Assembly (NCBI RefSeq): GCF_003029735.1
Contig: NZ_KZ686268.1
Span: forward strand, 124,001-188,000
Source of the DNA: Pedobacter yulinensis
GTDB taxonomy: Bacteria; Bacteroidota; Bacteroidia; Sphingobacteriales; Sphingobacteriaceae
DNA: 64,000 bases
Direction of reading: 5' to 3'
Numbering within the stretch: position 1 is the stretch's first letter; each line of letters starts with the position of its first letter. This document shows positions 8,913 to 17,516 of this stretch, piece after piece. Both the position numbers and the translations under genes were made by a program. Under the pieces are notes generated by a model, which saw only the letters and a list, made by a program, of their open reading frames with translations, made no database searches and was not told where the DNA came from.

Positions 8913-9926
8913 ATGAAAAAATCTGCTGCAATTTTAATTCACCTCGCGTGCTGGACCCTGCTCCTGCTTTACGGCTATGGCGAATACCTGCTTAAAAAAG
9001 AGGTTCGCTTTTCAGACCTGGCTTTCCAGTTGTCGATGACCACCGTACAGATTATCGAGTTTTACATCTGTTACCTCTGGGTGTTCCCCGGACTCCTAAA
9101 AAAGAACCGGGTACTGCGACTCACCGCCGGACTTATCATAGCCATGGGCGTCTTTGTGTTGGTGCGTTATCTGATCGAAGAGGTTTTTTACCTGAAGGTT
9201 TTTGGGTTTCACAATTACAGCAAGGACACCCCGCTCTGGTACTACTTTGTTGACAACCTGTATTACGGGACATCTTTTATCGTGCTGGCCGGCGCAGTGT
9301 GGGGTGTGCAACACAGCTTTAAAAGTGAGAAAAACAACAGCAGGCTCCGGGAAGAAGCAAAAAAGGCCGAATTGGCCTTTCTCAAATCGCAGATCAATCC
9401 GCACTTTTTGTACAATACGATGAACTACATGTATTCACTTGCCCTTCCGGTATCAGACAGGCTGTCCAACGCGGTACTGCGCATGTCTGACCTGATGCGG
9501 TACACACTGAATACAAGCCCGGACGGTTTGCTGCCGGTTTCGCAGGAAATCGCTTACCTGGAGAGTTATATTGAATTATTTAAAATGCGCTTTGAACCTG
9601 ATTTTTACGTCCGGTTTGAGCAGTCGGGAATAGCCGGTCAGAGAATCGCTTCGCTGCTGCTGATCCCCTTCGTGGAAAACGCCTTCAAACACGGCGTGGT
9701 CCGCGACCCCGAAAAACCGGTCAGGATTATCCTGAAGATCGTAGCCAGACGACTTGAATTCAGCGTCAGCAATAAGATCAGCCATGCGCAGAAAGATCAC
9801 TCCAGTGGTATCGGCCTGGCCAATATTCAACGGCGGCTCGACCTCATCTATCCTGACCGGCATGACCTGCTGATCTCGAACAATGGCCAGACCTATAAGG
9901 TTACACTGGTTATCCACCTTGATTGA
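8913..9926 (+). CDS. LytS/YehU-type sensor histidine kinase
   Basis: The 337-residue product has four predicted membrane helices in the first about 132 residues, a short linker coiled coil (about 137-157), and the His_kinase domain with SQINPHFLYNTMN. His164 is the expected phosphorylated residue. A HATPase domain follows (FVENAFKHG as N box, SGIGLANIQRRL as G box). The sensor part is only membrane helices, so the signal is probably sensed in or at the membrane. The partner LytTR regulator starts 26 nt downstream and the two form a standard Bacteroidota pair. Confidence 0.9.
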   Translation: MKKSAAILIHLACWTLLLLYGYGEYLLKKEVRFSDLAFQLSMTTVQIIEFYICYLWVFPGLLKKNRVLRLTAGLIIAMGVFVLVRYLIEEVFYLKVFGFHNYSKDTPLWYYFVDNLYYGTSFIVLAGAVWGVQHSFKSEKNNSRLREEAKKAELAFLKSQINPHFLYNTMNYMYSLALPVSDRLSNAVLRMSDLMRYTLNTSPDGLLPVSQEIAYLESYIELFKMRFEPDFYVRFEQSGIAGQRIASLLLIPFVENAFKHGVVRDPEKPVRIILKIVARRLEFSVSNKISHAQKDHSSGIGLANIQRRLDLIYPDRHDLLISNNGQTYKVTLVIHLD

Positions 9927-9952
9927 GTTAAATTTGTATCAAAGCCCAGAAG

Positions 9953-10678
9953 ATGATCCGTTGCCTTGCCGTAGATGATGAAATGTATGCAGCCGAAATA
10001 ATTGCCGGCTATATTGCGAAAACGCCCTTTTTGCAGTTGGCGGGCGTAACCAGCGATCCGTTCGAGGCGCTCCGCCTGGTGCAGGCAGGCGAAATTGACC
10101 TCGTGTTTCTTGACATCCAGATGCCCGAGCTTACGGGTATCCAGTTTCTTAAGATCTGCGGCGGCAAATGCAAGGTCATCCTGACGACCGCTTATCCCGA
10201 ATATGCCCTCGACGGCTTTGACCTGGATGTGATCGACTACCTGCTGAAACCGGTTCCCTACGAACGCTTTTACCGGAGTGCCCTGAAGGCCAGCCAGCAC
10301 CTCGAGCCAGCCCTGCCCCAACAACCCGCTCCTGCACAGCAGTCTGCACAGCCAGGCGCCGACTATCTGTTTATTAAAGGAGACAACAAGAACAAGTTTA
10401 TACGTGTTGAGCTGACTGATATCCTTTACCTGGAAGGTTTAAAAAACTATGTCTCCGTTTACACGGCAACGCAGCGACTCATTACCTATCAATCGCTGCG
10501 CGAGTTCGAAGCGCAACTGCCGGCACAGTTGTTTATGCGTATTCACAAATCGTACATTGTCCCTTTCGGGAAAATCCGGATGGTTGACGGGAATGCCGTT
10601 TACATTGGAGACAACAGCATTCCTGTGGGCGAAACCTATCGGACCGAGTTTTTCAGGCGCATCAGGGAAGGTGCCTAA
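9953..10678 (+). CDS. LytTR-family response regulator
   Basis: The 241-residue product starts with a receiver domain: acidic pair D8-D9, phospho-acceptor D54 in FLDIQMPE and the conserved Lys in YLLKPV. A Gln/Ala/Pro linker (about 122-135) leads to a C-terminal LytTR DNA-binding domain (DILYLEGLKNYVSVYT, FMRIHKSYIVPFGKI). It is the output partner of the kinase immediately upstream. Its targets are not visible here. Its stop overlaps the convergent glycerophosphodiesterase gene by 4 nt. Confidence 0.92.
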   Translation: MIRCLAVDDEMYAAEIIAGYIAKTPFLQLAGVTSDPFEALRLVQAGEIDLVFLDIQMPELTGIQFLKICGGKCKVILTTAYPEYALDGFDLDVIDYLLKPVPYERFYRSALKASQHLEPALPQQPAPAQQSAQPGADYLFIKGDNKNKFIRVELTDILYLEGLKNYVSVYTATQRLITYQSLREFEAQLPAQLFMRIHKSYIVPFGKIRMVDGNAVYIGDNSIPVGETYRTEFFRRIREGA

Positions 10679-11601
10679 TTAAAAAACCTGGCCTTTTTAC
10701 TTTTCCTGGGCTGAAGCGGGCGTACGGCTGCGGCAACTTCTATTGGCAGGTCAGACTCGATGATGTCAAACCCTGCCCGCACCACTTCCTGGTAGCCGGC
10801 TTTCCTGGCTTCGGGGTCGGGCAATTTATCGGCGCTGGGCCCAGTGCCGATCATGACCATGACACCGCGCTCATGCAGCCATTTGCATATTTCCAGGTTT
10901 TCTGGAGTCGGTTTCGGTCCAACATAGGCCATAAAATTCTTCCATGGCACACCCGAGCGGTCATACGCTTCGAAAGACTTTTTATTGAGAATGTGTGCAG
11001 AAAATATTGCCTCCTTACTTTTATCGTAATAAAAGCGCGCCTGTTCTGCATTGTGCACGGTGAGCATCACCCAGCCCCAGGCCTTGTGCTTATCAATCAT
11101 GGCAGCGGTTTTCTCCATCGGCAGGTCTTTTTTGTCCAGGTTGATCAGTGTTTTGCCTTTGGCCCAAACAATCGCTTCTTCAAGTGTAGGCACACGGAAG
11201 GGCGTAATGTTGCCCTCAGGATCTTTCAGCTGCAGTTGTTTGACCTCAGCCAGGGTGTATGAAGACAGTTTTCCCCTTCCTGTGGTGGTCCGCTCCAGCG
11301 TAGCATCGTGCATGAGAACAGGAATGCTGTCTTTTGTCAGGCGCGGATCGATCTCGTAGTAGGCCGGGGTATGCCGCAGGGTGTTCTCGAAAGTTTCAAT
11401 TGAATTTTCGGGGAAGCCTTTGACCATACCGCCACGGTGCCCGCTGATGAGGATGGTTCCGTCGCCTTCGTACTTAAAGAAACGCCGCGCATCTTTACTG
11501 CTTTTAATCTTCAGCGTATGCATTTTTTGCTGCGCGCTGGCCAATTGCCCGCAGGCAAGCAGTGCCGCGAGCAGCAGGCCTGTTTTGAGTTGGTATTTCA
11601 T
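10675..11601 (-). CDS. Secreted glycerophosphodiester phosphodiesterase
   Basis: GDPD-family enzyme that cleaves glycerophosphodiesters to sn-glycerol-3-phosphate (or a related phospho-polyol) and an alcohol. ATG at 11601 gives a Sec signal peptide (to about residue 24, ASAQ). The TIM barrel shows SGHRGG and FPENSIETFENTL near the N-terminus, YEIDPRLTKD (metal-binding Glu) and MHDATLERTTTG (second His). The product is about 308 residues, usual for the family. It is the last gene of a six-gene minus-strand run, 8 nt after the histidine phosphatase, and overlaps the LytTR gene by 4 nt tail to tail. Its secretion suggests that it feeds the transporter encoded at the head of the run. Confidence 0.88.
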   Translation of the reverse strand: MKYQLKTGLLLAALLACGQLASAQQKMHTLKIKSSKDARRFFKYEGDGTILISGHRGGMVKGFPENSIETFENTLRHTPAYYEIDPRLTKDSIPVLMHDATLERTTTGRGKLSSYTLAEVKQLQLKDPEGNITPFRVPTLEEAIVWAKGKTLINLDKKDLPMEKTAAMIDKHKAWGWVMLTVHNAEQARFYYDKSKEAIFSAHILNKKSFEAYDRSGVPWKNFMAYVGPKPTPENLEICKWLHERGVMVMIGTGPSADKLPDPEARKAGYQEVVRAGFDIIESDLPIEVAAAVRPLQPRKSKKARFFN

Positions 11602-11609
11602 CACTGTCG

Positions 11610-12212
11610 CTAGATTTTGCTGTTTAACTTTTTTAGGGTCAGTTCGCCGGCGCTGTCAATTTCGAGCAGGGTAACCGATGAATTTTCCTGGACAATTTTA
11701 CGGTAATTTTTGAGGGGCATTCCGAGTTTATAAGCCATAAAAAGCCGGTTGGCGCCGTTGTGTGCAACGACCATTACACGGCCATCAGGAAAACGCTGCA
11801 CCAGTTCAAGAAAAAAAGCGTCGATGCGCGACACCAGTTCGAGCGCCGTTTCGCCTGTGCCACCTGCCCTGGTGTTGCCCGGATCGTTGCTCCAGTCCTG
11901 CCAGAGGCCCGGGTTTTCAGGGATAAATTCTTCCTTGGTTTTTCCCTCCCAGGAGCCGAAATCGGCTTCGATAAGCCGTGGTTCGATCTGAACGGCGTCG
12001 GGTTGGCCGGAGGCTGTCTGTGCCGTCCGGTAAGCCCGCTGCAGGGGCGATGAAAAAATGGCATCAAACTGCACGCCCGCAAGCTGCTCCCGCACAGCTT
12101 GCGCCTGCTGCAGCCCCTTTTCTGTAAGACCGATATCGGTACGGCCGCAATATTTATTGCCTTGTGCGTTGTAGGCGGTTTCGCCATGGCGCAGCAGGTA
12201 AACTTCAAGCAT
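11610..12212 (-). CDS. Histidine phosphatase (phosphoglycerate mutase-like)
   Basis: The start at 12212 places the RHG motif near the N-terminus (MLEVYLLRHGETAYN); the longer open frame upstream lies inside the kinase gene. It has the RHGE phospho-histidine motif, a phosphate-binding Arg in SSPLQRAYRTA, the acid residue region EADFGSWEGKTKEE, and the second His in VVAHNGANR. The length of 200 residues fits CobC/GpmB-like phosphatases. No signal peptide, so it is cytoplasmic. It overlaps the 3' end of the FGGY kinase by 8 nt and is probably translationally coupled. In this context it most likely removes phosphate from a sugar or sugar-acid phosphate; the substrate is inference. Confidence 0.85.
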   Translation of the reverse strand: MLEVYLLRHGETAYNAQGNKYCGRTDIGLTEKGLQQAQAVREQLAGVQFDAIFSSPLQRAYRTAQTASGQPDAVQIEPRLIEADFGSWEGKTKEEFIPENPGLWQDWSNDPGNTRAGGTGETALELVSRIDAFFLELVQRFPDGRVMVVAHNGANRLFMAYKLGMPLKNYRKIVQENSSVTLLEIDSAGELTLKKLNSKI

Positions 12213-13656
12213 AGTTCGTTTCGTTTTCCAGGTATCCTTTTTCTTTGAGGAGACCAATAAATTCCAGGTATGATGTTTCGTACTGCCGCGTCTGCTCCGG
12301 CTGCGGAAGGACGGTCTGTTCAATCGAGGTCATGGCTTCTGCCGCTTCGGTCAGGCTGCCAAAATATGTGGCCGATGCGGCAAGGATGGCCGCACCCAGG
12401 GCTCCGGTTACGTTCTCCATTTTGTGCAGGGGCAAATTAAGCACATTGCTCCTGATCTGCAACCAAAGTGGGTTGTTGCTTCCGCCGCCGGCGCTGTAAA
12501 CTGCTTCTGCCTTCTCGCCCGAAAGCGCTGCCGCAAGCTCAAAAGCGTACCGTTCCACATAAGCCAGGCCCTCCATTTTCGCAGCAAACCGCGTTGCCTC
12601 GTCAAGCCCGGCCGGCTCGAATCCGCGCGCCTGCGGTGCAATAAACGGGAATCGCTCACCCTGCTGCATCAAAGGATAGGAAAACTGCCCGGTAGGGACT
12701 TTCGCCACGGCCGCAGCAGTCAATACATCAAGGTCGGTCCCCGGGAATTCACTGCGTACCCAATCAGAGCCGATATTGGCAGCGCCCCCCGGCATCCAGT
12801 ATCCTTCAGGGTGCCGGTGCGAGTACAGCCGGCCCTGAGGATCATCAACAACAGAAGTGGTAATGCCTTTCAGAACAAGGGTCGTCCCAATGGTGCTGTT
12901 CCATTGTCCGGGTTTCACTGCACCTGAGGCAACCTGCGAGGCACAGCCATCGGTCATGCCTGCCGCCACGGGAACGTCCTGTTCAATACCGAATTCAGTT
13001 TTTAAGTGCTGGTCAAGCTGCCCGGCTATTCCGCCGGGAGGCAGCACTTCCGGAAACCATTCCTGTTTTACCGGCAAGCCGGCAGTGATCCATTCCGGCC
13101 AGCGCATATTGGCAACGTCATATCCTGACTTCAATACATTGGTATAATCTGACACGCCATACCGTCCGCTGAGGCGGCCAACGATAAAATCGGCTGCATG
13201 CGCCCAATAACGGATGTGCCGGGCCTGACCGGGATGATTTTTGACGAACCACAGCATTTTAGGAAGCCCGCACGAGCTGTTGAAGACCACGAAGGCTTTT
13301 TCGCCCGATCCGGCAGCCAGTTGCCGGCAATATGCTGCTTCCTCGTTTTGCCGAGTATCACTGTACATAATTGCCGGGTAAAGCGGGTTGCCGGCAGCGT
13401 CGAGCGGGATCACCGTACCGGAAGTCGATGTGACCGAAATGCCTGACAGCCCGGCGCTGCCAACCGAAGCGATCAGGTTTTTCATAGACCGCCTCAAGGC
13501 CGTCCACCACAGCAAGGGGTCCTGCTCGCGCCTGAGGTCCTCGCTCAGCGGAAACGTCTCTTCAGTGGCGCCAAGTTCGGTTCCCGTTATATCCACTGCC
13601 AGGATACGCAGCCCCTGGGTACCAATGTCTATACCGATAAAGAATGGTTTCTTCAT
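12205..13656 (-). CDS. FGGY-family kinase, ribulokinase/xylulokinase-like
   Basis: ATP-dependent kinase for a ketose or polyol. It starts MKKPFFIGIDIGTQG with the first ATP-grasping loop (GIDIGT), has VTSTSGTVIPLD and MYSDTRQNEEA in the sugar-binding domain, a catalytic-base region AAGMTDGCASQVASG, and the second phosphate loop region YSAGGGSNNPLW. The length is 483 residues. From memory it is closer to D-ribulose/xylulose kinases than to glycerol kinase. The ATG at 13654-13656 overlaps the stop of the upstream kinase in ATGA, a classic coupling signal. A second ATG at 13668 would add four residues. The tandem with another FGGY kinase suggests a two-substrate or heteromeric role. Confidence 0.85.
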   Translation of the reverse strand: MKKPFFIGIDIGTQGLRILAVDITGTELGATEETFPLSEDLRREQDPLLWWTALRRSMKNLIASVGSAGLSGISVTSTSGTVIPLDAAGNPLYPAIMYSDTRQNEEAAYCRQLAAGSGEKAFVVFNSSCGLPKMLWFVKNHPGQARHIRYWAHAADFIVGRLSGRYGVSDYTNVLKSGYDVANMRWPEWITAGLPVKQEWFPEVLPPGGIAGQLDQHLKTEFGIEQDVPVAAGMTDGCASQVASGAVKPGQWNSTIGTTLVLKGITTSVVDDPQGRLYSHRHPEGYWMPGGAANIGSDWVRSEFPGTDLDVLTAAAVAKVPTGQFSYPLMQQGERFPFIAPQARGFEPAGLDEATRFAAKMEGLAYVERYAFELAAALSGEKAEAVYSAGGGSNNPLWLQIRSNVLNLPLHKMENVTGALGAAILAASATYFGSLTEAAEAMTSIEQTVLPQPEQTRQYETSYLEFIGLLKEKGYLENETNYA

Positions 13657-15131
13657 GCAGGCTGCCATGTTGAATGTCCGGGTTTAACATACAGGCTTTT
13701 CAGATCCTCGCGGGTTGCTTTCCATTGCTCATAATAAGCCCTCACCTGCGCATCGCCGCGCGGCTGTACCGATTCGGCCCCGCCGCCAACCTCGCTGTCG
13801 CGTCCTAAGGCCAGGTTACAGTTAACGACTCCGCCTGCTACCGAGGCCTGCCGGTAGTTTTGGCGTATACGGACCGTCCTGCCTGTCATATCGGCCACGA
13901 ACTGCCGCATAAGCGTGCTCTGAAACCCGCCGCCGCAGGCCCATATGTAATCTTGTTCGTAGGGTGCTACGTCGAGCAGGCAGTCAAAGTTTTCTTTGAT
14001 ACAGCAGGCAATATCCCACAGCGTTGCACGCACAAAATTGGCCCGCGTTAACTCGTGACTTACCGGTGTGCTGAACAGAAAGCCGCCGCGCGTAAGCGGC
14101 GCATGTTCTTCTGCGATCAGAGAACCGAGCGATGCCACGCATTGCGCAGGTTCGGTCCGGCTTAGCTCAGCCTCGATCACATCATAGTCTTCGTTTGGAT
14201 AAAATATCTCTTTCAGCCGCTGATAATTCAGGCCGGTTACCCCTGCATTGGCTTCGAGCACAAATTTATTTTCTTCAGTATGTCTGCCTGACCAGGTGCG
14301 CTGCTGGCTGTCGACCACATAACTGTCTGTAATCCGCACAATCGGCGTGGTCGTTCCGGATACAATGACGATGTCGCCTGTTCCCGGCCTGGTGCTCTGC
14401 ATGGCCAGCTGCGTATCGGCGCCGCCCACTACAACACTCGCCGAATCGGGAATGCCGAATTGTGCCGCAATGTGGGGCAATACCCGGCCTTGGATGGTGC
14501 CTGACTGTTGCAGCTCCGGCAACATGTGCTGCGGAACACCAAATGCAGCACACAGCTCTTCAGACCAGCACTTTCCCGCTATGTCGTACAACTGGGTTTC
14601 TGAGGCCTGCGCATGCTCATAGCCGGCAATGCCGCACAGCATGTACTGCGCCCAGTCGCTGATGCTCATCACGCTGCGGCAGGCGCTGAATAGCTCCGGT
14701 CTGCGTTCGCGGATCCCAACAAGCTTCAGTGCTGAAAACAGCGATGAGGGGTAGCGCCCGGTCAGTTCATAGATATGGTCCTTGCCGTTCACCTGCCCTT
14801 CCCATTCACGGCCCCGGTGGTCATGGTTGGGCAGACCGATAAGAAGTTTGCCATTCTCGCCTGTCAGCACAATGCCTTCCCGCTGTGAAGAAGCGGTTAC
14901 CGCCTGTATGGCTGCATCACCGCAGGCCGCCAGCGCTGTACGGCTTAACTGCACAATTTGCTGCCAGAGCACCCCGGGTTCAAAATAGAGCGCCTCGGGA
15001 TACAGTTCGTCTTTGTGGTAAATCACATCGGCCCGTTCAACGGCGAGTAATGCACCTTCGGGAGTAGCGACGGCAACGCGGACATTGCCCGTGCCGATAT
15101 CGATAACCAGGTATGCTGCTTGTTTTGCCAT
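13653..15131 (-). CDS. FGGY-family kinase, LsrK-like
   Basis: The 492-residue sugar kinase starts with YLVIDIGTGNVRVAV. It carries ASSQREGIVL and MSISDWAQYMLCG, which recall the autoinducer-2 kinase LsrK branch of FGGY kinases, then VVVGGADTQLA (catalytic Asp region) and WACGGGFQSTLM. It follows the 2-hydroxyacid dehydrogenase with a 3-nt gap and overlaps the next kinase by 4 nt. The assignment to FGGY is firm and the LsrK likeness is from memory. No LsrABCD transporter, LsrF or LsrG is present, so AI-2 processing is not supported; a C4/C5 polyol or sugar-acid substrate is equally possible. Confidence 0.82.
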   Translation of the reverse strand: MAKQAAYLVIDIGTGNVRVAVATPEGALLAVERADVIYHKDELYPEALYFEPGVLWQQIVQLSRTALAACGDAAIQAVTASSQREGIVLTGENGKLLIGLPNHDHRGREWEGQVNGKDHIYELTGRYPSSLFSALKLVGIRERRPELFSACRSVMSISDWAQYMLCGIAGYEHAQASETQLYDIAGKCWSEELCAAFGVPQHMLPELQQSGTIQGRVLPHIAAQFGIPDSASVVVGGADTQLAMQSTRPGTGDIVIVSGTTTPIVRITDSYVVDSQQRTWSGRHTEENKFVLEANAGVTGLNYQRLKEIFYPNEDYDVIEAELSRTEPAQCVASLGSLIAEEHAPLTRGGFLFSTPVSHELTRANFVRATLWDIACCIKENFDCLLDVAPYEQDYIWACGGGFQSTLMRQFVADMTGRTVRIRQNYRQASVAGGVVNCNLALGRDSEVGGGAESVQPRGDAQVRAYYEQWKATREDLKSLYVKPGHSTWQPA

Positions 15132-15134
15132 GTC

Positions 15135-16103
15135 TTATTTAGTTTGGATGGGTTCTGCGCTTGCAGCAAAATGTTTTAAGACCTGTGCATTCATGATCGA
15201 CACATGGTGATCCTCAACCTCGTCTGTCGCGCCTGCCGTGTGCGGCGTAGCAAGTACGTTCGGATGGCGGATCAGGCGGTAATCAGTCTCATCGGGCGGT
15301 TCGTGGTCAAATACATCCAGGATCGCACCACGAATCCTGCCGTTCTCGATCGCCTCAAGCAGACCATCACGTTTTACAACGGCCGCCCGGGCAGTGTTCA
15401 CGAATATGGCGTCTTTTTTCATTAGTGAAATCAGCGAACCGTCAATCATGCCCCGGGTATCGTTGGTTACAGGCAGGTGAATAGACACAATATCACTTTC
15501 GCTGAACAATTCATCAAGTTCCATACGACGGTATCGCTGGTTGTATTCGGTCACATAAGGGTCGTAAAAGTGAATGGTGCAGGGAAAGTTCTCAAGCATG
15601 GAGGCAATGCGACGGCCAATGGCGCCGAAACCAACCAGGCCAACAGATTTGCCTGCCAGTTCGTTACCCTTAAACTCCAGGTAAGAAGTATGTGCACCCT
15701 CGTCCCAACGGCCGTCTACCAGCCACTGCCTGGCCGGAATTGTTTTGCGAAGCAGCGTAATGACGTTTGCTACGAACAGCTCTGCAACAGCCTGGGCATT
15801 GCGGGCGGGTGTATGAAACACCGGTATGCCCAGGCGCGCGGCCGCATCGAGCGCAACGTTCGACGGGGTGCCGCGGCAAACGCCGATAAAACGCAGGGCA
15901 GGAAAAGCTTCGATAACCCTGGCCGTAACGTGGTCATGTTCTGTGATCAGCGCATCGGCTGCCGTCTCTTCCAGCAGCGCCATCAGTTCTTCCTCGTTGT
16001 AAGCCCGGCCCTGCGGTTTCCATGAACGGTAAACCACTTCTGCAATTCCGCTCAGCTCCTTTTGCCCGTCCTGGTTGTACGGAGCGGTGATAAGTATTCT
16101 CAT
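15135..16103 (-). CDS. D-isomer-specific 2-hydroxyacid dehydrogenase
   Basis: NAD(P)-dependent oxidoreductase of 322 residues in the phosphoglycerate/formate dehydrogenase superfamily. The Rossmann fold shows GLVGFGAIGRRIA. The catalytic set is Arg in NTARAAVV, Glu in DVFDHEPPDE and His in ATPHTAGAT. No ACT regulatory domain, so it is not a typical long SerA. It probably interconverts a 2-hydroxy acid and a 2-keto acid. It lies between the polyol-permease-like gene (29-nt gap) and the first FGGY kinase (3-nt gap), so it belongs to the same catabolic operon. Confidence 0.87.
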   Translation of the reverse strand: MRILITAPYNQDGQKELSGIAEVVYRSWKPQGRAYNEEELMALLEETAADALITEHDHVTARVIEAFPALRFIGVCRGTPSNVALDAAARLGIPVFHTPARNAQAVAELFVANVITLLRKTIPARQWLVDGRWDEGAHTSYLEFKGNELAGKSVGLVGFGAIGRRIASMLENFPCTIHFYDPYVTEYNQRYRRMELDELFSESDIVSIHLPVTNDTRGMIDGSLISLMKKDAIFVNTARAAVVKRDGLLEAIENGRIRGAILDVFDHEPPDETDYRLIRHPNVLATPHTAGATDEVEDHHVSIMNAQVLKHFAASAEPIQTK

Positions 16104-16132
16104 GTATCGTATATATGCTATTCTTAATTATC

Positions 16133-17413
16133 TTACTGATGTCGGCTGGCCAGCGGCGGTGTTTCGGTCGAGAAGGCCGTCCGGGCCCCATCCGGCAAAT
16201 GAATAAAGCGGGTCAACAGGGCGCTCAGAAAGTACAGGCCGGCAAGGATCCAGACAACGCCCTCATTGCCAACAGAACCGATAAACAAACCCACAATCGC
16301 CGGCCCGGCAAATACGGCCAGGCCTGCGCCCAGGTTCAAAATGGCCATGGCGGCACCCTTGTCTTTTTTAACGAGCGATGGGACCAGCGCAGAAAGCGGC
16401 ACATAACCTGCCAGCAGGGCTCCCCACAGGATGCCGCAAAACATCACCGCCCAGAAACTGACGCCAAAAACCTCTGGTGCGTAATAAAAAAGCAGCGTGG
16501 TCAGGCCGCATCCTACACCGCCAAACCACATGACCGTGTTGCGCCACCCCAGGCGATCGCCCACAAAACCAAAGATGAGGTTGAAGGCAATGTTCGCTGT
16601 GAAAATAGTGCCCCAAATCTGCAGCCACTCGGTCGTCGAAAAGCCGTGTGCGGCCATATAAGTGGGCAGAAAAACCGGGAAGGCAAATTGCGCTGTGGTG
16701 TTGATGATCCGTACAATACCGCCAAGCAGCACTTTCGGTTCCTCACGGATGATGGTCAGCCCTTTTGCCAGCTCTTCTGCCTTGCTGCCGCCTGTAACGG
16801 GAACAAATTTATCCTTGTTAAGCACCAGTGCGAAAAATGCGCCGACTGCTACCCAGAAAATTGAGCTCCATAGGGTGTTCAGGTAGCCGAGGTTTTGTAT
16901 GGCCCAGCTGGAGTAATAAGCGCCGAATACGTTCAGTCCGCCTGTAAAAACAAACCAGAACCAGCCCACGGCTGTACCCAGTTTTCGCTGCGGACTCCGG
17001 TACGTGATCCAAACCAGGAATGAATAAGCAAATAGCGGATAACCGAACCCGCGTATGGCATATGTGATCAGCATCATGCCGAAATTCAAGTCGGGCATAC
17101 CGTAGGCCACAAAACCAACTGTGCCGAGAACATACAGGATCAGGCCCATCAGCATGGTTTTCTTAGGGCCGAAACCTTCGGCCAGAACGCCCGAGAACCA
17201 GGATGATATGGCAATCGTAATTCCATAAACAGTGAACAGTGAAGCGCTTTGCTGTATCGTCATGCCACGCTCGATCAGGTACGGACTCAGCCAGCCCTGC
17301 TCAACCCCGTCGCCCATCATAAAGATGAGGATACCCAGATAGCCCCAGGCAAGATTTTTAGGTATGCCGATCCGGTCTAATGCCGAGTGCCCGGCAACTT
17401 GTGTTGCTTCCAT
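16133..17413 (-). CDS. MFS transporter, polyol permease (RbtT/CsbX)-like
   Basis: The 426-residue protein has 12 predicted membrane helices. The N-terminal stretch GIPKNLAWGYLGIL and GDGVEQGWLSPYL recalls the polyol permease subfamily (ribitol/arabitol transporters RbtT and DalT, and CsbX). A typical MFS loop is visible at GVLAEGFGPKKT. It is probably the first gene of the six-gene run that ends with the glycerophosphodiesterase. About 100 AT-rich nt precede it, including a motif shared with the promoter region of the other MFS gene at 21153. The substrate class, a sugar alcohol or closely related compound, is inferred from the subfamily. Confidence 0.8.
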   Translation of the reverse strand: MEATQVAGHSALDRIGIPKNLAWGYLGILIFMMGDGVEQGWLSPYLIERGMTIQQSASLFTVYGITIAISSWFSGVLAEGFGPKKTMLMGLILYVLGTVGFVAYGMPDLNFGMMLITYAIRGFGYPLFAYSFLVWITYRSPQRKLGTAVGWFWFVFTGGLNVFGAYYSSWAIQNLGYLNTLWSSIFWVAVGAFFALVLNKDKFVPVTGGSKAEELAKGLTIIREEPKVLLGGIVRIINTTAQFAFPVFLPTYMAAHGFSTTEWLQIWGTIFTANIAFNLIFGFVGDRLGWRNTVMWFGGVGCGLTTLLFYYAPEVFGVSFWAVMFCGILWGALLAGYVPLSALVPSLVKKDKGAAMAILNLGAGLAVFAGPAIVGLFIGSVGNEGVVWILAGLYFLSALLTRFIHLPDGARTAFSTETPPLASRHQ

Positions 17414-17461
17414 TTTGGTTCGTTTGTATTCGGTTTAGGTTTGGTTTGTATAAGCAATTAT

Positions 17462-17473
17462 AACAAAATAAAA
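17462..17473. promoter_or_regulatory. Candidate operator, AACAAAATAAAA (copy 1)
   Basis: This 12-bp AT-rich motif lies 49 nt before the polyol-permease-like gene. The identical 12-mer occurs at 21234-21245, about 80 nt before the second MFS gene. Both are in the regulon expected for the DeoR regulator at 23842. AT-rich matches can arise by chance, so this is a weak candidate. Confidence 0.3.
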
Positions 17474-17516
17474 TATAATTAAAGCAAAAACGGTTTAGAT
17501 GACTTCAAATATTCAT

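Noticed and set aside
13653..15131. LsrK as a true autoinducer-2 kinase
   Set aside because: Sequence likeness exists, but no LsrB-type receptor, ABC transporter, LsrF or LsrG is present, so quorum-signal processing is not supported.
16115..16864. 249-codon plus-strand frame opposite the polyol-permease-like gene
   Set aside because: It is antisense to a clear MFS gene, is rich in Arg, Gln and Lys without domain character, and has no homologue that I recognise; it is a shadow of the real gene.
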